Below, in pieces: positions 45,615-54,665 of a stretch of DNA of 59,829 nucleotides; position 1 is the stretch's first letter; every line of letters begins with the position of its first letter. Under the pieces are notes generated by a model. The model did not search any database, was not told the origin of the DNA, and was given only the letters and a program-made list of their open reading frames with translations. The translations under genes and the position numbers were made by a program. Source of the stretch: Melioribacter roseus (GTDB lineage Bacteria > Bacteroidota > Ignavibacteria > Ignavibacteriales > Melioribacteraceae); NCBI GenBank assembly GCA_020722005.1, contig DYLP01000014.1, positions 1 through 59,829 on the forward strand, written 5' to 3'.

Positions 45615-46175
45615 ATGGTAAAAATCAAATCCAAAAAAAGTCAAAGTCGGAACAAAATGATTAAGATAATTGCAGCTCTGGCAGCAATCATTTTTTTGAT
45701 TTATTTATTGAATTTGCCACGACTTTTTATGAATAAAAATAAGGGTAATGAAGAATTGAACAGAGCTTTAAAAAACAGGACAGCTTTTTCGTTCGTAATA
45801 GAAGGTGAACTTTCGTTTGTCAACAAGAAAGAAGAGCAGATTGTAAAAATCGACGTGGAAATTGCCGACGACGATGTTCAACGTGCTACAGGATTAATGT
45901 ATCGCGAATATATGGCAGAAAATCAGGGGATGCTATTCGTCTTCCCGCACGAAAGCCCGCAATCATTCTGGATGAAGAATACAATTCTTCCCCTCGATAT
46001 GATATTTGTAGATGCTGAAGGGAATATTGTTAAAATTCATAAATACACAACTCCATATTCAGAAGAGTCGTATCAATCGGGCGACCCTGCAAAATTTGTG
46101 GTTGAAGTCAATGCAGGATTTACCGATAAGTATGGCATTAAAGAAGGCGACCGAATTGTCTGGCGTAGATTGTAA
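45615..46175 (+). CDS. DUF192 domain protein, membrane anchored
   Basis: Start at ATG 45615 with an AAGAGA upstream; the 45609 TTG is unlikely. One N-terminal helix (MIKIIAALAAIIFLIYLLNL, residues about 15-35) is followed by the DUF192 domain (about 80-186): DVQRATGLMYRE, GMLFVFPHESPQSFWMKNTILPLDMIFVDAEG and FVVEVNAGFTDKYGIKEGD. DUF192 is widespread and of unknown function. Last gene of the aro group. Confidence 0.9.
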   Translation: MVKIKSKKSQSRNKMIKIIAALAAIIFLIYLLNLPRLFMNKNKGNEELNRALKNRTAFSFVIEGELSFVNKKEEQIVKIDVEIADDDVQRATGLMYREYMAENQGMLFVFPHESPQSFWMKNTILPLDMIFVDAEGNIVKIHKYTTPYSEESYQSGDPAKFVVEVNAGFTDKYGIKEGDRIVWRRL

Positions 46176-46180
46176 ATGAG

Positions 46181-46206
46181 CTGTCCCGATCGTTCGACCG
46201 GGACAG
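46181..46206. terminator. Hairpin between convergent genes (weak terminator)
   Basis: 8-bp stem CTGTCCCG (46181-46188) / CGGGACAG (46199-46206), 10-base loop. No T run follows on either strand (TGAAAAATG on the plus strand), so Rho-independent action is doubtful, although its position between convergent genes suits a terminator. Confidence 0.4.
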
Positions 46207-46215
46207 TGAAAAATG

Positions 46216-46830
46216 TTACATGACGAACATACTTATATCGCCGGCGCCTTCGCGAATTATTTCTGGTTCTTCTTCGCTCAAATCAATTATGCTGGATGGT
46301 TTTCCCTCTAAAGCTCCAACGGAAAGCATTAAGTCAATCTGGTTGTTGAAGATCAACCTTATTTCTTCTGGGTCAAATAAGATTTCTCCCTTTCTGTTCG
46401 TAACGCTTGTGCTAATAATCGGATTGCCCAATTCTTTTGCAAGCAACAATGCCACTTTGTTGTCAGGGATTCTTATACCAACGGTTTTTCTTTTTGTCCA
46501 TAACTTTTTAGGCACTTCTTTTGCAGCAGGAAGTACGAAAGTGTAAGGTCCGGGCAGCAATTTTTTCATCGTTTTATAAGCATAGTCCGAGACCTTGGCG
46601 TATTTCGAAATATCTTTCAGGTCGGGACAAATGAAGCTGAAGAGTTTGGTTCCGGAGTCCTGTTTTATGGTATAAATTCGCTCAAGAGCTTCATGGTTGA
46701 AAATGTCGCAGCCGATACCGTATACAGTATCGGTAGGATAAATAATCACACCTCCCCGGCGCAATACGTCGACGGCTTTGTTGATGAATCTTTGCTGGGG
46801 TGTAATGGGATGCAATTCGAAAAACTCCAT
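46216..46830 (-). CDS. Sua5/YciO/YrdC family protein (probable threonylcarbamoyl-AMP synthase)
   Basis: Makes the threonylcarbamoyl-AMP used for t6A in tRNA, or is a YciO-like relative. PTDTVYGIGCDIFNHEALERIYTIKQ (32-57), KLFSFICPD, GPYTFVLPAAKEVPKKLW, RKTVGIRIPDN, NPIISTSVTN and SSIIDLSEEEPEIIREGAG are the family landmarks. 204 residues, single-domain. The N-terminal spacing and lack of a C-terminal Sua5 domain look closer to YciO/YrdC. Ribosome site AGGAGG on the minus strand directly precedes the ATG. Confidence 0.88.
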   Translation of the reverse strand: MEFFELHPITPQQRFINKAVDVLRRGGVIIYPTDTVYGIGCDIFNHEALERIYTIKQDSGTKLFSFICPDLKDISKYAKVSDYAYKTMKKLLPGPYTFVLPAAKEVPKKLWTKRKTVGIRIPDNKVALLLAKELGNPIISTSVTNRKGEILFDPEEIRLIFNNQIDLMLSVGALEGKPSSIIDLSEEEPEIIREGAGDISMFVM

Positions 46831-46984
46831 TTATCCTCCTATTATCTGATTGGATTGGATTTATGCGGTTGATAATGCGACGAAATTTTAGATAGCTTTA
46901 ACATCACATCATAATGTTATAAGTTATTTCCAAATTGTCAACTAAAAAGATATATTTCTTCTGAATTTTTAAGCAGGAAGTAAA

Positions 46985-48142
46985 ATGTTCAAAAAAATAC
47001 CACGTTCGGTTATAGTTCTCGGCTTTATCAGTTTTTTTACGGATTTTGCCAGCGAAATGCTCTATCCGGTAACGCCTCTCTTTTTGACCGCCGTACTTGG
47101 TTCTTCGATGGCTGTAGTGGGACTTATTGAAGGTCTGGCAGAAATAACAGCGGGATTTATGAAAGGATATTTCGGTGTCCTTTCGGATAAGATCGGCAGG
47201 CGAAAAATATTCGTGCAAACAGGTTACGGACTGTCGGGTTTATTCAAATCTATACCTGGAATTTTACCGTATATTCCTGCGGTATTTGTTTCAAGAATTG
47301 TAGATAGAATTGGCAAGGGAATCAGAACTTCACCCAGAGATGCATTACTCGGCAGTTATTCGAACGAAAACAATTCCGGAAGAGTTTTTGGATTTCATCG
47401 CTCGATGGATACTCTGGGCGCTGTTGCAGGTCCTCTTATTGCAATGGTTCTTCTTTATTTTTACCCTTCAAATTATATATTGGTTTATCTTGTGGCTTTT
47501 TTGCCTTCTTTGTTCGCAATAGGATTTACGTTTCTTGTAAAAGAAGTTAAGACACCGCCTGCCAAAATCGGAAGCCGGAAAACATTCCTTCTGTTCTGGA
47601 AATCCGCTCCGAAAAATTATAAATATGTGGTTTTCATGATAACCCTGTTTTCGATAGTCAATAGCAGCGATGTATTTCTGATTCTACGTTCACAGGAGAT
47701 AGCAAAGTCTGATACTCTGGCAATTGCCGGTTATGTCTTTTTTAATATCGTCTATTCTTTGATGTCATATCCGCTTGGAATAATCTCGGATAGAATTGGT
47801 AAGAAATATATTATCTCAGCCGGTTTAATGATCTTTTCGTTTGTCTATCTGATTTTTGCTTTCTATCAATCGATTATTGTTATCTGGTTTTGTTTTGCAC
47901 TCTATGGCATTTATTCGGCTTCTACAGAAGGTATAATTAAAGCCTGGATAAACGATCTGGTTGACCCGTCATTTAAAGGTTCGGCTATTGGATTGTTGAA
48001 TGGTATGATGAGTCTCGGAATTTTAAGCGGGTCGTTTTTTACGGGACTGCTGTGGGATGCATACGGATTTCAATTGCCCTTTTTGATTTCTTCGACGGTC
48101 AGTTTTATAGTGGCTGTTATGCTTCTCATAAAAAAAATTTAA
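46985..48142 (+). CDS. Major facilitator superfamily transporter
   Basis: A 385-residue permease with about 12 membrane helices. The loop 2-3 signature LSDKIGRRK (about residues 65-75) and its duplicate ISDRIGKKY in the second half show the two six-helix bundles. FxSRIVDRIGKGIRTSPRDALL is typical of one clade of uncharacterised MFS efflux-like proteins. Substrate unknown. Its last 4 bases overlap the rseC-like gene, tail to tail. Confidence 0.9.
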   Translation: MFKKIPRSVIVLGFISFFTDFASEMLYPVTPLFLTAVLGSSMAVVGLIEGLAEITAGFMKGYFGVLSDKIGRRKIFVQTGYGLSGLFKSIPGILPYIPAVFVSRIVDRIGKGIRTSPRDALLGSYSNENNSGRVFGFHRSMDTLGAVAGPLIAMVLLYFYPSNYILVYLVAFLPSLFAIGFTFLVKEVKTPPAKIGSRKTFLLFWKSAPKNYKYVVFMITLFSIVNSSDVFLILRSQEIAKSDTLAIAGYVFFNIVYSLMSYPLGIISDRIGKKYIISAGLMIFSFVYLIFAFYQSIIVIWFCFALYGIYSASTEGIIKAWINDLVDPSFKGSAIGLLNGMMSLGILSGSFFTGLLWDAYGFQLPFLISSTVSFIVAVMLLIKKI

Positions 48143-48585
48143 TTGTTTAAGTCGGTTCTAAATATGGAAATTATTTTGGGATTTGAGAATCGGAAAAATT
48201 TTTTTGAAGCGAATGAAAAAAGCGTGTAGTAAATACCGGTAATTAATATTGCTATAACGAAGGACATGAACTCGTTGCTCGGGTACATAAATTCTAATGA
48301 GTATGCCGCAGTTATACTAATTATAAAAATCAAAACCGGAAGACCATAAAGAAGAAAAGCCGATTTGAGTATAGTCGAACCGCCGATTGCAATTTTAACT
48401 TTGTCGCCTGGCCTTGCTCCGAAAGGGTCGTGAGCTGTAATAATCTTTGTAGTGTCACCTCTGGACTTGCAAATTAAACGGGCGGAACATTCGTGGCAGT
48501 TGGTAGCATTCTCTAAAATTATCTCCGAATATTTTCCCAGCGACTGCAAAACAATACCTTCTTCAACTATAAATTCTTCTTTCAT
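48139..48585 (-). CDS. SoxR-reducing-system/RseC-like membrane protein
   Basis: A 148-residue protein: short N-terminal domain with Cys30, Cys33 and Cys39 (NCHECSARLICKS), a beta core (DKVKIAIGGS), then two membrane helices (SAFLLYGLPVLIFIISITAAYS, FVIAILITGIYYTLFSFAS). This matches RseC/RsxC-operon RseC proteins. Overlaps nothing of rnfB (ATG follows by one base). In many bacteria rseC lies with rnf/rsx genes, as here, so it probably acts with the Rnf complex; the three Cys may hold a cofactor. Confidence 0.85.
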   Translation of the reverse strand: MKEEFIVEEGIVLQSLGKYSEIILENATNCHECSARLICKSRGDTTKIITAHDPFGARPGDKVKIAIGGSTILKSAFLLYGLPVLIFIISITAAYSLEFMYPSNEFMSFVIAILITGIYYTLFSFASKKFFRFSNPKIISIFRTDLNN

Positions 48586-48586
48586 T

Positions 48587-49405
48587 TCAATTAGTCGACG
48601 TCGTTACTTTTTCTACTTTATTTATGGCGTGAGTTGGACACTTTTCAATCGGAATTTCAAGCGAGTTCAATAATTCGTAATGAATTACTGCGAGGTTGTC
48701 GATAATTTCAATTGCACCGTTTGAATTACGCGAACAGATGCCACAGCCAATACATGCAGCCGAGCAATTCTCTTTCGAAGTTTTCGGATCGTCGTGATTT
48801 TTGCAATAAACGAATAAATCTCTGTCTGCAGGATGCATCTCGATTATTCCAAGTGGGCAGGCTTGAGCACATAATCCACACCCTTTACACAATTCTTCAA
48901 TAATAACCGGTAGTTTGTCCTCACTCATGTAAATTGCATTGAATTTGCAAGCATTGACGCAATCGCCACCGCCGAGACATCCATAACTACATTTTTTATT
49001 GCCGCCTGATACAATTTCCATCAAAGCGCAACTTGAAGGACCTGCATAAAAAACGTCTTTGCTCTTTGCTTTGTCGACTCCGCCACGGCATAAAATTCTG
49101 GGTAAATATTTAACAGTATTCCCTACATCGCTGCCTACCAAACGTGCAATTTCAGACGCAGTTTCCTCATCGCATACTGGACAAGAAATTGGTGCAGCTT
49201 TATCATTCACTACTTTAAACGCAAAATCGTAACAACCGGCATTGCCGCAGGCTCCACAATTTGCATTGGGAAGGAGTTCGTTTACTTTTGCAATTAGCGG
49301 ATTTTCTTCCACTCTCAATTTTTTATCGGCAAATGCTAGTCCTCCGGCAAAAATAAATCCGAGTCCTCCCATGGTTGCCAGTGCTATTATCAATATCGAG
49401 TCCAT
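48587..49405 (-). CDS. rnfB: Rnf complex iron-sulfur subunit RnfB
   Basis: Electron entry subunit of the ion-translocating ferredoxin:NAD oxidoreductase. One N-terminal membrane helix (ILIIALATMGGLGFIFAGG), a 4Fe-4S domain with Cys50, Cys53, Cys58 and Cys75 (NCGACGNAGC, ISCPVC), then ferredoxin-like cysteine clusters CSYGCLGGGDC, CKGCGLCAQACPLG and a third set CIGCGIC/CPTHAIN. Length 272. ATG overlaps the apbE stop (TAATG). Confidence 0.95.
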   Translation of the reverse strand: MDSILIIALATMGGLGFIFAGGLAFADKKLRVEENPLIAKVNELLPNANCGACGNAGCYDFAFKVVNDKAAPISCPVCDEETASEIARLVGSDVGNTVKYLPRILCRGGVDKAKSKDVFYAGPSSCALMEIVSGGNKKCSYGCLGGGDCVNACKFNAIYMSEDKLPVIIEELCKGCGLCAQACPLGIIEMHPADRDLFVYCKNHDDPKTSKENCSAACIGCGICSRNSNGAIEIIDNLAVIHYELLNSLEIPIEKCPTHAINKVEKVTTSTN

Positions 49406-50370
49406 TATTCCCTCACGATATAGTTATCAAAATTATGAGATTTGTGGATTGTACCTGAGGAGTCGACAATTATGGCTTCCGTATTTTTGAGTGAGTTAAT
49501 TAATTTCAAAGCTTCTTCAATTTTCATTGCAAAAAGTGCAGTCGATAGAGCGTCGGCGGTCATTGCATCCGGTGCGATTACCGTAACGGATTCGCATTCA
49601 TCTGCAGGCTTGCCCGTCAATGGATTAAAAATATGTGTAATTCTTTTGCCGTTTGAATCGATATATTTTTCATAATCGCCGGAAGTTGCCACTCCGTAGT
49701 CGTCGACTTTAATGGCTGTCAACAGCTCGTTGGGTTTTCGAGGATGTTGAATTCCCACTTTCCAATCTTTTCCCCTGGCAAAGATTTCGCCGCCCACGTT
49801 AATCAGATATTCTTTAATGCCGAAATTAGAAAGCAGGTTTGCAATTCTATCGGCAGTGTAGCCGGGAATGCAGGAGTTAAAGTTGATTTTGATTCCTGCA
49901 GGTTTGATAAGAATATTCGGTTCGCGGAGTGTAATATGTTTCCAGCCGGAATTCGCAAGAGCTTTTTGAATTTCTTCTTCTGAAGGTATACGATAATTGT
50001 CAGAGTCGCTGTCGAAGCCGTAAAGCAAGCCTAGATTTGCAATCGTCGGATCAAAAGCTCCGTTGGTTAGTTTCCAAAATTTATCGCATCTTCTCATCAC
50101 ATAAAATATCTCGCGTTCGATTATAATTTCATCAGCAACTGTGTTATTTATTTTCCACATTGGATTTCCGTCGATATACGTAGAAAAGAGGGTATCGATG
50201 CGACGTGCCTCTTCAAAAGCTTCTGTAATAGCTTTATTAGCTTTAACTTCATTAACCCCGCGCACTTGAATTTCTAACGTGCTTCCCATTACAATAGTTG
50301 TGCGCTTGTAAGTTGTGTTTTCCGAACAGGCAAGCATAAATAAGATCAATATGGCAAGAGACTTTTTCAT
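49405..50370 (-). CDS. apbE: FAD:protein FMN transferase (ApbE), lipoprotein
   Basis: Covalently attaches FMN to Ser/Thr of RnfG, RnfD and other flavoproteins. Lipoprotein signal with Cys16 in FMLACSEN puts it on the periplasmic face. Inside: KRTTIVMGSTLEIQVRG, EARRIDTLFSTYIDG, GALDPTIANLG-type segment, GGEIFARGKDWKVGIQHP, VATSGDYEKYIDSNGKRITHIFNPLTGKPA, ESVTVIAPDAMTADALSTALF. Length 321. Lies between rnfA and rnfB in the rnf operon, so it can load flavin on the products of the same transcript. Confidence 0.95.
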   Translation of the reverse strand: MKKSLAILILFMLACSENTTYKRTTIVMGSTLEIQVRGVNEVKANKAITEAFEEARRIDTLFSTYIDGNPMWKINNTVADEIIIEREIFYVMRRCDKFWKLTNGAFDPTIANLGLLYGFDSDSDNYRIPSEEEIQKALANSGWKHITLREPNILIKPAGIKINFNSCIPGYTADRIANLLSNFGIKEYLINVGGEIFARGKDWKVGIQHPRKPNELLTAIKVDDYGVATSGDYEKYIDSNGKRITHIFNPLTGKPADECESVTVIAPDAMTADALSTALFAMKIEEALKLINSLKNTEAIIVDSSGTIHKSHNFDNYIVRE

Positions 50371-50943
50371 TTAAATCATTCCTGCAAATCCCATAAATGC
50401 CAGAGCAAGAAGTCCGGCTGTAATTAGAGTGATTGGAGCGCCTTTAAATGCTTCGGGCACGTCTGCCATTTCGAGTTCTTCACGTATACCGGCCATTATA
50501 ACCAATGCCATCGTAAATCCAGCGCCCGCTCCAAGTCCAAAAAAGATGCTCTCCCAAAACGAATAATTTCTCATCGACAATAATAAAGCGAGACCCAATA
50601 TAGCACAATTCGTTGTAATCAGAGGGAGGAAAATGCCGAGCGATCGATAAATCGGTTGACTTACCTTCTTGATTACCATCTCTACGAACTGTACAAGAGA
50701 AGCAATAACCAATATGAACGAGGGTATCTGAAGAAATTTGAGATTATAAGGAAGCAATATTTTGAAATAAAGAATCCAGCTTACTACAGCAGTAATAACC
50801 ATAACAAAAGTCGTAGCCATTCCCATCGACAGCGAAGACGAAATTTTATTCGAAACGCCGATAAAAGGACAAATACCCAGAAAGAGCGAAAGCACAAAAT
50901 TGTTAACTATTGCCGCCGATATGAAAATAATCAAAAGTTCCAT
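50371..50943 (-). CDS. rnfA: Rnf complex membrane subunit RnfA
   Basis: Integral membrane subunit with six helices; paralogue of RnfE. NNFVLSLFLGICPFIGVS near the N-terminus and TTNCAILGLALLL in the middle are the family signatures, the former with a Cys thought to hold a membrane iron-sulfur centre with RnfE. Length 190. Start ATG shares bases with the rnfE stop. Confidence 0.96.
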   Translation of the reverse strand: MELLIIFISAAIVNNFVLSLFLGICPFIGVSNKISSSLSMGMATTFVMVITAVVSWILYFKILLPYNLKFLQIPSFILVIASLVQFVEMVIKKVSQPIYRSLGIFLPLITTNCAILGLALLLSMRNYSFWESIFFGLGAGAGFTMALVIMAGIREELEMADVPEAFKGAPITLITAGLLALAFMGFAGMI

Positions 50944-51617
50944 TAAGCTTTACTCTCCTCGAAAGTTGCTTTGCTTTCTTTGTATTTTGATATAACGGAA
51001 TCGATCTCGGACTTTTTCTTTTTATTCATATAAATGTTAGCAAGTCCCATCATTAATCCGAGTGTAATAAAAGCTCCGGCCGGCAATATCATAATTAATA
51101 AAGGCTGAAATGATTCGGGCAATAATTGGTAACCGAAAATAGTTCTGTTGCCTAATAATTCGCGAATGCTGCCCATTAAAGTAAGTGCAATCAAAAAACC
51201 AGTACCGTTACCGAGTGCATCGAGCAACGAACGAAGGGGATTGTTTTTAGAAGCAAAAGCTTCAGCCCGGCCTAAAATCACACAGTTTACTACAATTAAA
51301 GGGACAAAAGGACCGAGAGCTTTGCTCAATTCGGGAAATTTTGCTTTCATAACAAAGTCGGCTATCGTTACAAATGTTGCTATGATAACAATGTATGCTG
51401 CTATACGAACCTGGCTGGGGACCAATTTTCTAATCGTTGAAATCAGCATGCTCGAAAAGATAAGTACAAAGGTAGTTGCCAGCGCCATTGCCACTCCGTT
51501 GATCGCCGAGACGGTAACAGCAAGTGTGGGACACATTCCAAGCACCTGCTTGAAAGTTGGATTAATTTCCCATAATCCTTTAGAAAATTCTTTCCAGTAT
51601 GAAATTTGTTTTTTCAT
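50943..51617 (-). CDS. rnfE: Rnf complex membrane subunit RnfE
   Basis: Six-helix membrane subunit that pairs with RnfA. NPTFKQVLGMCPTLAVTVSAIN, VVNCVILGRAEAFASKNNP and SLLDALGNGTGFLIALTLMGSIRELLG identify it. The Cys in LGMCPTLA is the RnfA/RnfE iron-sulfur Cys. 224 residues. ATGA overlap with rnfG. Confidence 0.96.
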   Translation of the reverse strand: MKKQISYWKEFSKGLWEINPTFKQVLGMCPTLAVTVSAINGVAMALATTFVLIFSSMLISTIRKLVPSQVRIAAYIVIIATFVTIADFVMKAKFPELSKALGPFVPLIVVNCVILGRAEAFASKNNPLRSLLDALGNGTGFLIALTLMGSIRELLGNRTIFGYQLLPESFQPLLIMILPAGAFITLGLMMGLANIYMNKKKKSEIDSVISKYKESKATFEESKA

Positions 51618-52177
51618 AATTTATTCGATTGTTTTTCGATCCTTGCTTTTTGTAATACATCGTTAATGATGGCGCAAACGGATTTGGATGATATTGTAGC
51701 TCCGGTAATCGCTTCTATTTCATTTGGCTTTTCCGGCGTTTTACCTTTAACCCAATTTACGGAAGGCTGAGCAGATAAATTTCTAAATTGATTTTTAAAT
51801 TCGTCTTCTGTGATACGGGACCCGAGTCCGGGCGTTTCGACTTGTTCTAAAATTTCGATTGCTGTAATCTTTGTCAATGCCGTGTCGACCCCTATCATTA
51901 ATCTAATCTTTCCCTGAAATCCGTTGCCTTCAGATACAATAGAATACCCTATTGGAATACCTTCTTCATCATAAACTTTATAGACTTTGCCGAATTCCGT
52001 TTCGATTTTCTTGTAGCTTCTGGCATTATTATGTACCAGATAAATAGCGGCTTCGGTTTCGGCTATTCTGTTAGACTCGATATGCGGAGCTGCCCAGTTC
52101 GAAACTCCCGACAAAACGACGCCCGATACGAGAGCAATTGAAGTAAGCACAATAATCATTTTAATGCTGTTGTTCAT
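51614..52177 (-). CDS. rnfG: Rnf complex FMN-binding subunit RnfG
   Basis: Periplasmic flavoprotein anchored by one N-terminal helix (MIIVLTSIALVSGVVLSGVS). The FMN is carried by the Thr in the TGATISSKSV motif (residues about 157-166). GLGSRITEDEF is the other Rnf/Nqr signature. Length 187. Substrate of the apbE product encoded two genes downstream. Confidence 0.94.
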   Translation of the reverse strand: MNNSIKMIIVLTSIALVSGVVLSGVSNWAAPHIESNRIAETEAAIYLVHNNARSYKKIETEFGKVYKVYDEEGIPIGYSIVSEGNGFQGKIRLMIGVDTALTKITAIEILEQVETPGLGSRITEDEFKNQFRNLSAQPSVNWVKGKTPEKPNEIEAITGATISSKSVCAIINDVLQKARIEKQSNKL

Positions 52178-53148
52178 TTTCCCTCCCCGAAAATTTTCGG
52201 GTGTGTGAATTTATTTATAAGCGGTACAAAGGCGTTCATTATTAAGATGCTGTACATAACACCTTCCGGTAGGCCTCCAAAAAGTCGTATTACTACAATT
52301 ATCAATGAAATTAACAGACCATAAATCCACATGCCCGTGGAAGTATAAGGAGAAGTAACCCAATCCGTTGCCATGAAGAATGCGCCCAATAGAAATCCAC
52401 CGCTGAAAAGATGAAACAGAGGATTAGGATATTTTAATGGATCGATAAACCAGAAGATGGAGCTGAAAAAGAGCAAACTAAGAATCATCGATAATGGAAT
52501 TCGCCAGTTTACAATTTTAATCCCAATTAAAAAAATGCCTCCTATGATTATTGCCAGGGCAGATGTTTCTCCTATTGAACCGCCGACGTTACCGATTATC
52601 AAAGGTTTAATTTCGGTTACTATTTTATCGAATTTAAATGCAGCTAATGGTGTGGCGGAGGTGACGGTATCGACTGCAAAATTCGGTTTGCTCCATGTCG
52701 TCATTGCGACGGGATATGCCGCCTGAAGAAATGCTCTTCCTATCAATGCAGGATTAAAGATATTGTATCCTAGTCCTCCAAATAATTCTTTCCCAATGAT
52801 TATTGCAAATGCCGAGCCGATGGCTGTCGCGGTTAATGAAAAATTCGGAGGTATAATTAAACCAAGCAATAATCCTGTTAAAAATGCGCTGCCGTCATAA
52901 ATCGTAATTTCAGCGCCCCTTATTTTTTTTACTATCGCTTCGGATATAATTGCCGAGGCGCAACTTACGCCAATTACAATTAATTGATAAAGTCCGAAAA
53001 AAATTACTGCCGATATTATAACTGGCACCAACGATAAATTTACCAGCCACATTACCTGTTGCGTGGTATATCTGGAATGAATGTGTGGCGAACTGCTGAG
53101 TTCTAATTTCGGGATTAAATTAACCGATTGATTTTCCAAATTTGACAT
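52174..53148 (-). CDS. rnfD: Rnf complex membrane subunit RnfD
   Basis: Integral membrane flavoprotein with about 8-9 helices. SSPHIHSRYTTQQVMW opening, YDGSAFLTGLLLGLIIPP, VTSATPLAAF (the Thr expected to carry covalent FMN), GSIGETSALAIIIGG and TDWVTSPYTSTGMWIYG. Length 324. Overlaps rnfG (ATGA). Confidence 0.95.
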   Translation of the reverse strand: MSNLENQSVNLIPKLELSSSPHIHSRYTTQQVMWLVNLSLVPVIISAVIFFGLYQLIVIGVSCASAIISEAIVKKIRGAEITIYDGSAFLTGLLLGLIIPPNFSLTATAIGSAFAIIIGKELFGGLGYNIFNPALIGRAFLQAAYPVAMTTWSKPNFAVDTVTSATPLAAFKFDKIVTEIKPLIIGNVGGSIGETSALAIIIGGIFLIGIKIVNWRIPLSMILSLLFFSSIFWFIDPLKYPNPLFHLFSGGFLLGAFFMATDWVTSPYTSTGMWIYGLLISLIIVVIRLFGGLPEGVMYSILIMNAFVPLINKFTHPKIFGEGK

Positions 53149-53161
53149 TGATTTATCTTGT

Positions 53162-54481
53162 TTAATTTGTCCTTTGTTTGAGCAAAGCTAACGATTTTAG
53201 TTTGCCAAAACGAATCCATTGTACAAGCGGAATTCCTGCAGGACAGTTGTAAGCGCATGTTCCGCATTCCATGCAGGATTGTATTCCCATATCGATTGCT
53301 TCTTCGAATTTGCTGAATCTGGTAAGTTTGTATAAACGTGTCGGAGCAAGATTGAGCGGACAAACAGATAAACATTTACCACAATTAAGACAATTACTTT
53401 CTTTTGTTCTGGATGCTTCTTTTTCAGTTAGAACCAGTATTCCAGAGGTAGCTTTTGAAACAGGAGAATTCAAATCAAATTGAGCATATCCCATCATCGG
53501 ACCGCCTGCGATAATTTTTCTTGCGGTTTCTTTTAGACCGCCACAATAATCGATAATATTTTTTAATGGCGTTCCTATCGGCACAACAAGATTTTTGGGG
53601 TTGTTAATACCGAGTCCGGATACGGTTAAAAAAGCGTTAATTTGGGGCTCGCCCTTTGCTACCGAGTAATAGACTAAAATTGCAGTACCGACATTCTGAA
53701 TAATACAACCGACATCAAAAGGCAGTTTGCCCGGAGGTACTTCTCTTCCCGTTACTGCCTTTATCAGCATTTTTTCTGCACCCTGTGGATATTTTGTTTT
53801 TAATACTTTGAGAAAAATATTTTTTTCTTCCTTTAAGTGAGAACTCAATTTTTTTATTGCTTCGGGTTTGTTGTCCTCAATACCGATGATTCCGGTTGAA
53901 ACACCGGTAGCTTTAAGAATTAATTTTAGTCCAGCAATTAATTCTACCGTCTTTTCAAGAAGTAAGCGAAAGTCTCTTGTAAGGTAAGGCTCGCATTCGC
54001 AAGCATTGATAATAACGTAATCTATCTTTTTATCCGACGGAGGTGATAATTTCACATAAGTAGGGAATGCGGCGCCTCCCTGTCCTACAATCCCTGCAAG
54101 TTTAACTCGTTCTATTATTTCTTGACGTGTCACTGATTCGGTATTCAGAGGTACCATAAAATCTTCTTCATCATTATCGTTACGATTGATGATAACTGCA
54201 TTTGTTCGCGTTCTATTTAATGTGGTTATCGAACTCACTCTGTTAATTATGCCTGTGATAGGCGAATGTACCGGGGCTGATATAAAACCGTCGGGTTCGG
54301 CAATCATTTCGCCTTTTTTTACAGTGTCGCCCTTCTTTTTTATTAAACGCGCTGGCTTACCTGCATGCTGAGAAAGCGGTAGATAGATTTGATTAGGAAT
54401 GGGTAAAAATTCGAATGCTTTTTCCAAACTAAGTTCTTTCATCTCAGTCGGATGAACCCCGCCTTTGAATGTAATACGCAT
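53162..54481 (-). CDS. rnfC: Rnf complex NADH/FMN and iron-sulfur subunit RnfC
   Basis: Start at ATG 54481 (MRITFKGGVHP), preceded by GAGGAGG 5 bases upstream; the longer frame to 54514 lacks a ribosome site. NADH/flavin domain: GIVGQGGAAFPTYVKL and NACECEPYLTRD; SLBB domain, PQGAEKMLIKAVTGREVP. C-terminal ferredoxin clusters CLNCGKCLSVCPLNL and CMECGTCAYNCPAG each bind 4Fe-4S. 439 residues. First gene of the operon. Confidence 0.95.
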   Translation of the reverse strand: MRITFKGGVHPTEMKELSLEKAFEFLPIPNQIYLPLSQHAGKPARLIKKKGDTVKKGEMIAEPDGFISAPVHSPITGIINRVSSITTLNRTRTNAVIINRNDNDEEDFMVPLNTESVTRQEIIERVKLAGIVGQGGAAFPTYVKLSPPSDKKIDYVIINACECEPYLTRDFRLLLEKTVELIAGLKLILKATGVSTGIIGIEDNKPEAIKKLSSHLKEEKNIFLKVLKTKYPQGAEKMLIKAVTGREVPPGKLPFDVGCIIQNVGTAILVYYSVAKGEPQINAFLTVSGLGINNPKNLVVPIGTPLKNIIDYCGGLKETARKIIAGGPMMGYAQFDLNSPVSKATSGILVLTEKEASRTKESNCLNCGKCLSVCPLNLAPTRLYKLTRFSKFEEAIDMGIQSCMECGTCAYNCPAGIPLVQWIRFGKLKSLALLKQRTN

Positions 54482-54484
54482 AGC

Positions 54485-54491
54485 CTCCTCG
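54485..54491 (-). promoter_or_regulatory. Strong ribosome binding site deciding the rnfC start
   Basis: Minus-strand GAGGAGG just upstream of ATG 54481 is the best Shine-Dalgarno in the window and sets the start inside the longer frame. Confidence 0.75.
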
Positions 54492-54611
54492 TAAATTAAA
54501 TAAAGAGAAAACATAAATTATGCCAGTGAAGAGCAAAATATTTGTGAAATTGAATTTAGGTTTTGAATCGAGAAATGGAGTATAAAGCAGTTAATTAGAG
54601 TCAGTATCGAC

Positions 54612-54637
54612 GATTATTTTATATTGAGAAAATAATC
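54612..54637. other. AT-rich hairpin between the phosphoesterase and rnfC
   Basis: Perfect 9-bp stem GATTATTTT / AAAATAATC with 8-base loop. The pure AT stem is weak and no strong T run follows on the minus strand, so a terminator role for the upstream phosphoesterase gene is only possible. The surrounding 184 bases (54482-54665) contain no gene. Confidence 0.4.
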
Positions 54638-54665
54638 TTCTCTTTTGTAAGAATTACATTCCAGT

